DNA of 64,000 nt from UBA3478 sp049596955 (GCA_049596955.1 JBMYMD010000001.1:216138-280137), one strand, 5' to 3'. Shown: positions 35,353-44,085, numbered from the stretch's first letter. Translations and numbers: made by a program. The notes: generated by a model from the sequence alone, not told the origin.

Positions 35353-35373
35353 TGCTTTTCGTTTGTACATTTA
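35344..35373 (+). promoter_or_regulatory. Likely dnaE promoter overlapping the rpsP promoter
   Basis: TTG (35344-35346), 19 bases, TACATTTA (35366-35373) fits the -33/-7 pattern with one mismatch, about 20 bases before the dnaE ATG. Its -33 region overlaps that of rpsP on the other strand. An inverted repeat GTACAAA...TTTGTAC (35346-35352 and 35362-35368) spans both. Confidence 0.6.
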
Positions 35374-35393
35374 ACCTCTTAGCTAAATTTTTT

Positions 35394-38300
35394 ATGTTCC
35401 TCATATTCGATACCGAAACAACAGGTTTACCTAAAAACTATCGGGCTCCCATTACCGATGTGGACAACTGGCCACGCGCCGTTCAAATTGCCTGGCAATT
35501 GCACGATACCGATGGTTCTTTGGTAGAGCAAAAAGATTTCTTAATTCGACCTGACGGTTTCAATATCCCCTATGAGTCAGAACAGATACACGGAATTTCG
35601 ACCGATTTAGCTCAAGCAGAAGGCGTCTGGCTTGAAGAGGTCTGCACGGCATTCAATGAAGCTATCGCAAAAGCTACCTTCATCGTAGGTCAGAACATCG
35701 ATTTTGACATCAATATTATGGGCTGTGAATTCTTTAGAATTAATCTTGAAAATGAGCTCACCTCCAAACCTGTTTTAGATACCTGTACTGAAGATACCGC
35801 TCAACTTTGTATGCTTCCCGGCGGAAGAGGTGGACGTTTTAAGTTGCCTACCTTGACAGAACTTCATCAGCATCTTTTTAATCAAACCTTTGCCGAGGCG
35901 CACAACGCCACAGCTGATGTTGAAGCCACCACAAGATGTTTTTTCGAATTGATTCGACGAGGTCATTTCGAACAAAAACACCCCGATCTCGATCAAAATT
36001 TCTATCAAAATTTTAAAACAATTAATACCGATGTCATTGAAGGCATCGGCTTAAAGCATAGAAATTTAAAAGAGGCTTCTTTAAGACTGGTAGAAGCGCG
36101 AGAAGATGACACTGCAAACGACAAGCAAACAGAGGATCATTTTGACAGCTTAAAAGATTTGCCTTTTGGGCATCTTCACAATCATTCGCAATTTTCGATT
36201 TTACAAAGTACACTGTCTCCAAAACGACTCGTTCAACTGGCTTCAACCCAAAAGATGCAAATTGTGGCCTTGACCGATCACGGAAATATGATGGGAGCAT
36301 TTACGTTTATGGATGAAATCAAGGCACACAATGATCATCATCCGGAAGAACCTTTACTCGGGGTATTGGGTTGTGAATTGAATGTTGTAGAAAATCGTTT
36401 TGAAAAGACTAGAAAAGACTATGGATACGCCATGGTTTTTTTGGCAAAGAACAAAAGAGGATACCACAATTTGACCAAGCTCTGCTCTAAAGCTTATACA
36501 GAAGGTTTTTATTACATCCCGCGAATTGACAGAGAACTCATAGAGACCTACAAAGAAGATCTTATCGTACTTTCTGGAAATCTTCAAGGTGAAATCGCTT
36601 CGAAAATTTTAAATCAGGGTGAGAGACAGGCTGAAGATGCAATTATTTGGTGGAAAAGTTTATTCGGAGAAGACTTCTATCTTGAAATTATGCGTCATCA
36701 ACAGGAAGACGAGAAACGCGTAAACAAAAGTCTGATTGAATTTTCTAGTAAACACCAAGTCAAATTAGTTGCCACCAACAACTCGTACTACGCCATTGAA
36801 GAAGAATCTGATGTTCAGGATATTTTACTTTGCGTAAAAGACGGGGAGCTCAAAGAAACTCCAGTAGGTCGAGGTCGAGGGTTTCGCTATGGACTGCCCA
36901 ACAATCAATATTATTTCAAGAATAAACTGGAGATGAAAACACTTTTCAGTGACTTGCCCGAGGCCATTGAAAGCGTTGCAGAAATCATGTCTAAGGTTGA
37001 AAATTACCACTTAGCCAGAGAAGTCCTATTACCTAAATTCGACATCCCAAAAGACTTTTTAGAAGAAGAAGACCTTGTAGATGGCGGAAAAAGAGGAGAA
37101 AACAACTATTTAAAACATCTTACGTATCAAGGAGCAAAAGAACGATATGGGAGCATTGATGAAGACTTGAAATCAAGATTGGATTTTGAGCTACAAATCA
37201 TTGAAAACTCAGGATATCCAGGGTATTTCTTAATCGTTGAAGATTTTATTAGAGAAGCTAGAAATATGGGCGTTTCAGTTGGTCCAGGAAGAGGATCTGC
37301 CGCTGGATCTGCAGTGGCCTATTGCCTTAAAATCACCAATATTGACCCGATTAAATACGAACTCCTTTTTGAGCGATTTTTGAATCCAGATCGGGTGTCT
37401 ATGCCTGATATTGATATCGACTTTGACGATGAAGGACGTCAAAAAGTAATTGATTACGTTATTGATAAATACGGTTCTAATCAGGTGGCTCAAATTATTA
37501 CTTACGGCACTATGGCTGGCAAGTCATCTATTCGAGATACCTCTAGAGTATTAGACTTACCCCTTTCTGAAGCTGATCGATTGGCCAAGCTGCTCCCCGA
37601 TATGACGAAGCTGAAAAAGATTTGGGATATGGATAAGGCCGAATTATCCAAGAAATACAGATCTGAAGATGCGGCCAAAATCAATGAACTCAAGGATATT
37701 GCTTCGAGAAACGACGAGCTTGGCAAAACCCTTCAGCTTGCCAAAAATATTGAAGGAACCGTTCGAAATACAGGAATTCACGCATGTGGAGTCATTATCA
37801 CTCCAGACGATATCACCAACTTTATTCCTGTAGCCACAGCCAAAGATGCCGATATGTGGGTTACCCAATTTGACAACTCCGTTGTGGAAAACGCGGGTTT
37901 GCTCAAAATGGATTTCTTGGGTTTAAAAACCTTGACCCTCATCAAAGACACTGTTAAAATTGTCAAAGCAAGAAGTGGAATTCAATTAGTTCCAGATGAA
38001 TTTCCTTTGGATGACACCAAAACCTACGAGCTTTTTCAAAGAGGAGAGACTGTTGGAATATTTCAATACGAATCTCGAGGCATGCAAAAATACCTCAAGG
38101 AATTAAAACCCTCTGTTTTCGATGATTTAATTGCCATGAATGCCCTTTATCGTCCTGGACCTTTGGAATATATTCCGAGTTTTATCAACAGAAAACACGG
38201 TGTCGAACCCATCACCTATGACCTGCCTGAGATGAAAGAATATTTGGAGGCTACTTATGGTATTACTGTATATCAAGAGCAGGTGATGTTGTTGTCTCAA

Positions 38301-39728
38301 AAACTAGCAGATTTCACCAAAGGTGAAGCAGACGTGCTTCGAAAAGCAATGGGTAAAAAGAAATTTGATCTCATTGACGAACTCAGACCAAAATTCATCA
38401 ATGGAGGAATTAAAAATGGACATCCCCAAGAAGTACTCGAAAAAATCTATAAGGATTGGGAGGCCTTTGCCAGCTATGCCTTTAATAAATCCCATTCCAC
38501 TTGTTACGCTTATATCGCTTATCAAACGGCTTATTTAAAAGCACATTATCCCGCTGAATACATGGCTGCAGTTCTTTCGAATAATATGAATCAACTCGAG
38601 CAGGTCACCCTCTTCATGGAAGAAGCTAAACGTATGGGATTAGAAGTTCTCGGGCCAGACATCAATGAATCGTATTATAAATTTTCTGTAAATAAGAACA
38701 ATGCGATTCGATTTGGCATGGGAGCTATCAAAGGGGTTGGAAAGTCTGCTGTACAAACCATAGTTGAGGAACGAAAAGAAAATGGGGAGTATTTTTCGTC
38801 TTTCGATTTAGCGAAGCGCATCGATTTGAGAGCAGCCAACAAAAAATCCTTTGAAAACATGGCTTTGGCAGGTTGTTTCGACTCTTTTGGCGCACATCGA
38901 GCCCAATATTTTCAAGAGACCGCTGACGGCATGAATTATTTAGAAAAAATCGTAAGATCGGCCCAACGCTATCAAGAGAGCCAAAACGCCTCACAAGGCA
39001 ACTTGTTTGAAGATGATGAGAGTGTTCAGATCAATGCACCTGTCATACCCGATTGTGAAACATGGGGTACCATGGAAAGCCTTAGAAAAGAAAAAGAAGT
39101 AGTGGGTCTTTATCTAACGGGGCATCCCCTTGATGATTTCAAGCGAGAAATTAAACAATTCACCAAAGGCAATATCGCATTATTTCAAAAAGACCTCAAG
39201 GAATTCATCAATAAAGAAATTGTAGTCGCGGGAATTGTGACCGACTTCGAGCACCGCATTTCAAAAAACGGAAAAGGCTGGGGACTCATTACCATTGAGG
39301 ATTACATTGGCTCACATCAATTTAGAATGTTTGGAGAAGAATACCTCAAGTTCAAGCACTTTTATGGCCTCCACAACTTTTTACATTTAAAAGTTTTCAT
39401 CAAAGAGGGCTGGGTGAACAAAGAAACTGGGGTAAAGGGAGAGCCTCGACTTCAATTCAACGATATCAAATTATTGCAAGACGTCATGGAGCATTACAGC
39501 AATAAATTGACCTTGTTCATGAAGACTGAAGAAATCACTGAAAATCGAATCACAGCCCTAAAGGATGTATTAGCTCAATATCCTGGCAAAAAGAAACTGC
39601 AATTCGCACTTCACGATGAAAGCGCTGAAATTAATCTTCAACTCAAAAGTCACAAACAAAAAATTGACATTAATGCAAATTTACTCAATGCATTAGAAGA
39701 CTTAGAATTGAATTTTAGCTTGAATTAA
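35394..39728 (+). CDS. dnaE: Replicative DNA polymerase III alpha subunit with fused DnaQ-type exonuclease
   Basis: 1444 residues from the ATG at 35394. Residues 1 to about 185 are a DEDDh proofreading exonuclease: FDTETTG (Exo I), VGQNIDFDINI (Exo II) and HNATADVEAT (Exo III), all acids intact. Then follow an intact PHP domain (FGHLHNHSQFSIL, ALTDHGNMMGAF), the polymerase core (VGPGRGSAAGSAVAYCL and MPDIDIDFDDEGRQ with catalytic acids), the HhH region and an OB-fold (IVVAGIVTDFEHRIS). The exonuclease at the N-terminus means the main replicase need not rely on a separate epsilon subunit. Fusions of this kind are known in this phylum. An in-frame ATG 42 bases upstream is less likely. Confidence 0.95.
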   Translation: MFLIFDTETTGLPKNYRAPITDVDNWPRAVQIAWQLHDTDGSLVEQKDFLIRPDGFNIPYESEQIHGISTDLAQAEGVWLEEVCTAFNEAIAKATFIVGQNIDFDINIMGCEFFRINLENELTSKPVLDTCTEDTAQLCMLPGGRGGRFKLPTLTELHQHLFNQTFAEAHNATADVEATTRCFFELIRRGHFEQKHPDLDQNFYQNFKTINTDVIEGIGLKHRNLKEASLRLVEAREDDTANDKQTEDHFDSLKDLPFGHLHNHSQFSILQSTLSPKRLVQLASTQKMQIVALTDHGNMMGAFTFMDEIKAHNDHHPEEPLLGVLGCELNVVENRFEKTRKDYGYAMVFLAKNKRGYHNLTKLCSKAYTEGFYYIPRIDRELIETYKEDLIVLSGNLQGEIASKILNQGERQAEDAIIWWKSLFGEDFYLEIMRHQQEDEKRVNKSLIEFSSKHQVKLVATNNSYYAIEEESDVQDILLCVKDGELKETPVGRGRGFRYGLPNNQYYFKNKLEMKTLFSDLPEAIESVAEIMSKVENYHLAREVLLPKFDIPKDFLEEEDLVDGGKRGENNYLKHLTYQGAKERYGSIDEDLKSRLDFELQIIENSGYPGYFLIVEDFIREARNMGVSVGPGRGSAAGSAVAYCLKITNIDPIKYELLFERFLNPDRVSMPDIDIDFDDEGRQKVIDYVIDKYGSNQVAQIITYGTMAGKSSIRDTSRVLDLPLSEADRLAKLLPDMTKLKKIWDMDKAELSKKYRSEDAAKINELKDIASRNDELGKTLQLAKNIEGTVRNTGIHACGVIITPDDITNFIPVATAKDADMWVTQFDNSVVENAGLLKMDFLGLKTLTLIKDTVKIVKARSGIQLVPDEFPLDDTKTYELFQRGETVGIFQYESRGMQKYLKELKPSVFDDLIAMNALYRPGPLEYIPSFINRKHGVEPITYDLPEMKEYLEATYGITVYQEQVMLLSQKLADFTKGEADVLRKAMGKKKFDLIDELRPKFINGGIKNGHPQEVLEKIYKDWEAFASYAFNKSHSTCYAYIAYQTAYLKAHYPAEYMAAVLSNNMNQLEQVTLFMEEAKRMGLEVLGPDINESYYKFSVNKNNAIRFGMGAIKGVGKSAVQTIVEERKENGEYFSSFDLAKRIDLRAANKKSFENMALAGCFDSFGAHRAQYFQETADGMNYLEKIVRSAQRYQESQNASQGNLFEDDESVQINAPVIPDCETWGTMESLRKEKEVVGLYLTGHPLDDFKREIKQFTKGNIALFQKDLKEFINKEIVVAGIVTDFEHRISKNGKGWGLITIEDYIGSHQFRMFGEEYLKFKHFYGLHNFLHLKVFIKEGWVNKETGVKGEPRLQFNDIKLLQDVMEHYSNKLTLFMKTEEITENRITALKDVLAQYPGKKKLQFALHDESAEINLQLKSHKQKIDINANLLNALEDLELNFSLN

Positions 39729-39785
39729 GCGCGTTAAAATTGTATAAGTTTAACTAACTTTGTGTCTTAATTTATTAGAATAAAA

Positions 39786-40103
39786 ATGGCATTAGAAATT
39801 ACAGATGCTACATTCGAAGATGTAGTTTTAAACAGTGATAAACCGGTAGTTGTGGATTTTTGGGCTGCATGGTGTGGACCTTGTCGAATGGTAGGACCTA
39901 TCATTGACGAATTGAGTAATGAATACGCTGAAAAAGCTGTAGTAGGCAAGGTAGATGTTGATGAAAATCAGCAATTCGCAGCGAAGTACGGTGTTCGTAA
40001 TATCCCAACTGTTTTGGTTTTTAAAAACGGAGAGGTTGTTGCACGCCAAGTAGGTGTTGCTCCTAAGAACGTATACGCTGAAGCCATAGATCAACAACTC
40101 TAA
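39786..40103 (+). CDS. trxA: Thioredoxin
   Basis: A 105-residue cytoplasmic thioredoxin with the active site FWAAWCGPCRMVGP (Cys32/Cys35 type) and the cis-proline loop VRNIPTVLVFKNG. It reduces protein disulfides, including ribonucleotide reductase and peroxidases. A perfect -7 element TAACTTTG (39755-39762) lies 23 bases before the start, so it has its own promoter separate from dnaE. Confidence 0.96.
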   Translation: MALEITDATFEDVVLNSDKPVVVDFWAAWCGPCRMVGPIIDELSNEYAEKAVVGKVDVDENQQFAAKYGVRNIPTVLVFKNGEVVARQVGVAPKNVYAEAIDQQL

Positions 40104-40168
40104 TAATGGTAATCAAGGCAAAGATTTCTTAAGATGAACTATAATTTCAATCTTTTAGAAAAAAGTTT

Positions 40169-40213
40169 TTGTCTGTATTAACCTAGTTAGCTATATTTGC
40201 TGCCGCTTCAAGC
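40169..40213 (+). promoter_or_regulatory. Promoter and leader of tRNA-Asp
   Basis: TTG (40169-40171), 20 bases, TATATTTG (40192-40199): a near ideal Bacteroidota promoter. The bases after the -7 box (GCTGCCGCTTCAAGC, 40199-40213) repeat the leader of tRNA-Leu with two differences. Confidence 0.8.
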
Positions 40214-40223
40214 GAGTCACAAA

Positions 40224-40298
40224 GGTCTGGTAGTTCAGTCTGGTTAGAATACCTGCCTGTCACGCAGGGGGTCGCGGGTTCGAGTCCCGTCCAGACCG
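40224..40298 (+). tRNA. tRNA-Asp (anticodon GTC)
   Basis: 75 nucleotides. Acceptor GGTCTGG/CCAGACC, D-arm with GTTCAGTCTGGTTAGAA, anticodon stem CCTGC/GCAGG with loop CTGTCAC (anticodon GTC), T-arm GCGGGTTCGAGTCCCGT. The discriminator is G; CCA is not encoded. A terminator follows six bases later. Confidence 0.96.
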
Positions 40299-40300
40299 CA

Positions 40301-40330
40301 AAAAACCGATTATTTTTAATCGGTTTTTTT
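40301..40330 (+). terminator. Intrinsic terminator of tRNA-Asp (left copy of a direct repeat)
   Basis: AAAAACCGATTA, loop TTTT, TAATCGGTTTTT and further T: a twelve-pair stem ending in a T-run. The 32 bases from 40304 to 40335 recur at 44054-44085 with two changes. Confidence 0.9.
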
Positions 40331-40335
40331 ATTTC
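40304..40335 (+). repeat. Left direct repeat bounding the GNAT/APC operon
   Basis: Thirty of 32 bases match 44054-44085, the differences being at 40315 (T/C) and 40323 (G/T). It coincides with the tRNA-Asp terminator. The two copies lie 3750 bases apart and enclose one four-gene operon. Confidence 0.75.
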
Positions 40336-40672
40336 CAGATAATAGTCTCAATGTTTTGAAACTTCTTTACTTGCGATTTGATTACTAAATTTATTTGAGT
40401 TTCTAATTCAACGCGTATGTAATCAGAGTTGATCCCAAGGGTTCAAGTCGATTTAAGCTTTTTAATTAGGGGTCTCTTATATCGGAAATAAAATTGTTCC
40501 CATAACATACATATGTCAAGGCAGCCTTAATGATTTATTTTACGTACACTCCCTGTGCAACAAGAGGTTATGAATCTTAGATTCTATCCTAAAATGACAA
40601 ATTTGTTAAATTGAGAAGCTTTAATTAATTTTTGATTCTTTACATTGCAATAAACCTTTTTTAAGTCATACA
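40336..40672. other. Noncoding stretch after tRNA-Asp
   Basis: About 340 AT-rich bases with many stops in all frames. I see no gene, no strong hairpin and no full promoter consensus. It must contain the start signal of the operon beginning at 40673. Confidence 0.5.
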
Positions 40673-41104
40673 ATGATTTCTTTAAATGAAGTTTTGATTA
40701 GGAGAATTAGCAAAAATGATTTGCCAAAAGTAATTGACTTACTTCAAGAAATTTCAGTCTATAATCCCCCCAAAAAAAAGTACGATAGTATTTGGGAAAG
40801 ATATTCTAACCAACAACATGTTTTTGGATATTGTTTTTTTTACAATCAACAACTTATTGGATATGGATCTATAAACTTGGAGATGAAATTAAAAAAAGGA
40901 TTAATGGCTTACTTAGAGGACGTAGTTGTTCATAGAGCATATAGAAATAAAAAAATTGGAGGGCTTATCGTAGACTATTTGGTCGAAATAGCTCAGAAAA
41001 AAGGCTGCTATAAAATTAAATTAGACTGCAATAAAAATAATCTGCTGTTTTACGAAAAATTGGGTTTTCAAGAAAACGGTTTTAGTATGGCTAAATCACT
41101 TTAA
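40673..41104 (+). CDS. GNA1-like (glucosamine-6-phosphate N-acetyltransferase type) GNAT protein
   Basis: 143 residues. The second half matches the eukaryotic GNA1 pattern closely: AYLEDVVVHRAYRNKKIGGLIVDYLVEIA (acetyl-CoA loop R-x-x-K-I-G-G), then GCYKIKLDCNKNNLLFYEKLGF, then a final FSMAKSL. GNA1 acetylates glucosamine-6-phosphate. Bacteria normally do this differently (GlmU), so a GNA1-type protein here is unusual; it may act on another amino-sugar phosphate. First gene of a four-gene operon, with the next start nine bases on. AT-rich codon use, unlike the genes before 40 kb. Confidence 0.82.
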   Translation: MISLNEVLIRRISKNDLPKVIDLLQEISVYNPPKKKYDSIWERYSNQQHVFGYCFFYNQQLIGYGSINLEMKLKKGLMAYLEDVVVHRAYRNKKIGGLIVDYLVEIAQKKGCYKIKLDCNKNNLLFYEKLGFQENGFSMAKSL

Positions 41105-41113
41105 AAAATAAAA

Positions 41114-41593
41114 ATGAAAGATATGTTAATAAAACTCTATGAACTTCCTGAGGAGTGCACAGAGTATCAGCAATTAAAAAAAGAGATTGATTTTAGAAGG
41201 CCTTTGACTGCCGAAAAATATATTGTGAATAATTGGGTGAGAGAAAACTTTGGAGAAGGCTGGGAAAGTGAAGTTGATGTTTCATTTTCAAAAAATCCAA
41301 TTTCAACATTCATCGCTATACTAGACGGAAAAATCATTGGTTTTGCCACCTATGATGCGGCATACTTAAATTTTTTAGGACCAATGGGGGTATCTGAAGA
41401 TTACAGAAAAAAAGGACTAGGTAAAGCACTTCTTTATTTAGCACTTAAATCAATGAAAGAAATGGGTTATGCCTACGCTATTATTGGAGGAGTGGGACCA
41501 GCTAAGTTTTACGAAAAAACTTTTGGCGCGAAAATTATTGATGGTTCAGACCCTGGAATATATAAAGGTATATTAAGCCATGTCCCTGTCTAA
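41114..41593 (+). CDS. GNAT family N-acetyltransferase (second in operon)
   Basis: 159 residues. The acetyl-CoA site is MGVSEDYRKKGLGKALLYLALKSM, followed by YAIIGGVGPAKFYEKTFGAKII. The N-terminal part (RPLTAEKYIVNNWVRENFGEGW) is a family of its own that I cannot name. Substrate unknown. It overlaps the permease start by 14 bases, which implies coupled translation. Confidence 0.85.
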   Translation: MKDMLIKLYELPEECTEYQQLKKEIDFRRPLTAEKYIVNNWVRENFGEGWESEVDVSFSKNPISTFIAILDGKIIGFATYDAAYLNFLGPMGVSEDYRKKGLGKALLYLALKSMKEMGYAYAIIGGVGPAKFYEKTFGAKIIDGSDPGIYKGILSHVPV

Positions 41594-42962
41594 TATTGAT
41601 AATGATTCTAAAGATTTAGCCAAGTTTGGTTATAAGCAAGACCTAAATAGGTCTATGCGGAAATTTTCTTCATTCGCCGTATCATTTTCTTTGATCTCTA
41701 TTCTTACTGGTATATTTGCGAATTTCCACGGCGGATATTCTGAAGTTGGAAGTTTCATCCCTCTTTCGTGGACCATAGTATTCTGTGGTCAATTCATTGT
41801 AGCCCTCATAATGGCAGAATTAGCTGTTAATTATCCTATATCAGGATACGGATATCAGTGGACCTATAGATTGGTCGGTCCAAAACTTGGATTCATAACA
41901 GGCTGGTTGTTGCTGTTACAATTCCTTACTGGTTTTCCTGGCATATGCAAGGCGCTTAGCATGCTTATAAGCGATTTAATTTTTCAAAATTTTGATGTTG
42001 CCATTAGCAGCCTTTTAATTTCTGTTATTATTATTTGGGTGGTCACTTTAATTCATTTAAAGGGAATCAACTTGGTGTCTAGGATAAACAACTTTGGGGT
42101 TATTACAGAAATAATAGGTGTTTTCATGCTGATAACATTTTTAATTTATTTTTTATTCCGAAAAAGTGATTTAGAGTTAATGAACACCATTAATACTATT
42201 AATCTATCAGATCTTAACTTAAAATCATTTGCACTATCAATTTTACTTGGAGCATGGTGTTTGACAGGGTTTGAGGCGGCCGCTGATATGTCAGAAGAAA
42301 CAAAAGATCCAAAATCAACGGTGCCCAAATCGATTATGTATTCGTTGGTTAGCTCAGGTATTTTAGGATTACTTATTATAGTTCTGGCGACCGTATTTTT
42401 AAGCACGACTAATTATCAGAAAATAAATAATAATTATTTGACTGATATGCTTCAATTTGAATTTGGTGCACCAATTTATTTAACCACCCTCTTTTTTATA
42501 CTAATTGCAATTTTTGCTTGTGCAGTGGCTTGTATGGCTACTGCGTCCAGATTAATATTTTCCATGTCAAGAGACTCGATCTTACCAAAATCCAAATGGT
42601 TAAGTTTCGTTGATAAGAATAAATCACCTTCAAACTCCTTACTATTTATAGGTGTGATTTCAACTTTTTTTATAATCCTTTTCGAGAAAATTGAATTGAT
42701 CACAAGTGTCTCTTCGATAGCAGGATACATTGGGTATTGTGGAATAATTTATTCCTCTTTCTTTTTAATTGATACTAATTCTTCCACTAAAATTCCAAAA
42801 ATTTTAAAGTTAATTGCTTTGATTTGGTGTGTCTTTGTTGTGCTATGTTTATTGCTTCCAGGCCAAGCTGTAAACGGTTTTGATTTCGAATATATTCATG
42901 CCATTTCACTTATTGTGTTTTTGATTATTGGTTATTTTGTGTACTTAAATAAAAATAAATAA
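41580..42962 (+). CDS. APC superfamily amino acid/amine permease
   Basis: 460 residues with about twelve membrane segments. APC family signs are FSLISILTGIFANFHGGYSEVG in TM1, MAELAVNYPISGYGYQWTYRLVGPKLG in TM2-loop, LLGAWCLTGFEAAADMSEETKDPKSTVPKS in TM6 (substrate-site helix and loop) and ACMATASRLIFSMSRDSILPKSKW in TM8-9. It most resembles permeases for GABA, choline-like amines or amino acids. The stop and the next ATG share a base (TAATG). Its place between acetyltransferases and a polyol dehydrogenase suggests uptake of an amino compound that the neighbours process. Confidence 0.87.
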   Translation: MSLSNIDNDSKDLAKFGYKQDLNRSMRKFSSFAVSFSLISILTGIFANFHGGYSEVGSFIPLSWTIVFCGQFIVALIMAELAVNYPISGYGYQWTYRLVGPKLGFITGWLLLLQFLTGFPGICKALSMLISDLIFQNFDVAISSLLISVIIIWVVTLIHLKGINLVSRINNFGVITEIIGVFMLITFLIYFLFRKSDLELMNTINTINLSDLNLKSFALSILLGAWCLTGFEAAADMSEETKDPKSTVPKSIMYSLVSSGILGLLIIVLATVFLSTTNYQKINNNYLTDMLQFEFGAPIYLTTLFFILIAIFACAVACMATASRLIFSMSRDSILPKSKWLSFVDKNKSPSNSLLFIGVISTFFIILFEKIELITSVSSIAGYIGYCGIIYSSFFLIDTNSSTKIPKILKLIALIWCVFVVLCLLLPGQAVNGFDFEYIHAISLIVFLIIGYFVYLNKNK

Positions 42963-43990
42963 TGCAGTATTTTAGTTTATCCACTAATGTCAATGAGCTT
43001 AGAATTGGCAATGATTCCTCAAAAAATATAGGAAAGGAAATTGGCAAGTTTGTCGTTTCAACTATGGAAATTCCATGGAAAATTATTAAAGATAAGCTTG
43101 GTCAATCACCAGAAAAAGTGATTGACGTAACAAGTGTTGAATTAAGTTGGATTGAAGGCCAGATTAATGATTTACCCGAATTCGATACCATCGTCGGTAT
43201 CGGTGGAGGAATGGCCATCGATGTAGCCAAATATATCTCGTGGAAATTAGGAAAGAGACTTGTATCTATCCCAACCATTTTAAGTGTCGACGCATTTACA
43301 ACACCCGCCGCTGGAATAAGAAATAATCATGATGTCCAATACCTTGGAACTGCTTCTCCGGACCCACTTATCATTGATTACAATATCTTACGAACCGCAC
43401 CTAAAGAATTAAATATTGCAGGAATAGGAGATTTATTTTCCATACATACAGCATCTTTTGATTGGACTTATGCACATTCGAAAGGAAAATCAGAATACCC
43501 ATACAGTGAAGACGCGATTACTGGGGGCAAGAAAATATTGGAATTTATTTATAATAATATTGGTAACATCAAAGAAAACAATAACAACGGCTTAAGAGCA
43601 ATTGTTGAAGCCTATATTTCTTTAAATACAATTTGTCTTCCAATTGATCATTTTAGAATTGAGGAAGGTTCTGAACATTATTTATTTTATGAGCTTGAGG
43701 AAAGGCTAAAGAGACCATTTATTCATGGAAACATTATTGGGCTTGGCATTTATCTTCTGAGTAGGTTACAAAACAATGACCCCAATTTTATCACAGAAAT
43801 GATGGATGAATCGGGCTTGGTTTATCATCCATTTTCCATGAATATTAAAAAAGATGATTTAATCGATTCTTTATTGAATCTTAAAAATTTTGTAAAATCA
43901 AAGGATAAGTTGTGGTATACTGTAATTGATGATAGTCATATTGAAATGGAATGGATTAATCAAAATATTTCAGAATTGAAATTCAATTGA
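42962..43990 (+). CDS. Glycerol-1-phosphate dehydrogenase-like (AraM/DHQ-synthase fold) enzyme
   Basis: 342 residues of the iron-containing alcohol dehydrogenase/DHQ synthase superfamily. The NAD site is IVGIGGGMAIDVAKYISWKLGKR; SIPTILSVDAFTTPAAGIR follows. The metal ligands of the sn-glycerol-1-phosphate dehydrogenase group appear as GIGDLFSIHTASFDW (Asp), EEGSEHYLFYELEE (His) and FIHGNIIGLG (His). It should therefore be an active NAD(P)-linked polyol phosphate or aminopolyol dehydrogenase. True glycerol-1-phosphate activity is possible but unproven. Last gene of the operon, followed by the right terminator copy. Confidence 0.83.
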   Translation: MQYFSLSTNVNELRIGNDSSKNIGKEIGKFVVSTMEIPWKIIKDKLGQSPEKVIDVTSVELSWIEGQINDLPEFDTIVGIGGGMAIDVAKYISWKLGKRLVSIPTILSVDAFTTPAAGIRNNHDVQYLGTASPDPLIIDYNILRTAPKELNIAGIGDLFSIHTASFDWTYAHSKGKSEYPYSEDAITGGKKILEFIYNNIGNIKENNNNGLRAIVEAYISLNTICLPIDHFRIEEGSEHYLFYELEERLKRPFIHGNIIGLGIYLLSRLQNNDPNFITEMMDESGLVYHPFSMNIKKDDLIDSLLNLKNFVKSKDKLWYTVIDDSHIEMEWINQNISELKFN

Positions 43991-44053
43991 GGTGCATGGT
44001 TACTTGCACAGATTCTTCTAAGAATTAAACTAATTGTAACAATTATATTTTTG

Positions 44054-44085
44054 AACCGATTATTTCTAATCGTTTTTTTTATTTC
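44054..44085 (+). repeat. Right direct repeat and operon terminator (copy of tRNA-Asp terminator)
   Basis: AACCGATTA-TTTC-TAATCGTTT with a long T-run. It is 30/32 identical to 40304-40335 and still able to fold, with one C/T mismatch in the stem, so it can serve as the terminator of the four-gene operon. Confidence 0.75.

Noticed and set aside
40439..40449. GGGTTCAAGTC, resembling a tRNA T-arm, downstream of tRNA-Asp
   Set aside because: Only eleven bases match and the flanks cannot form a T-stem or acceptor stem, so it is not a supported tRNA fragment.
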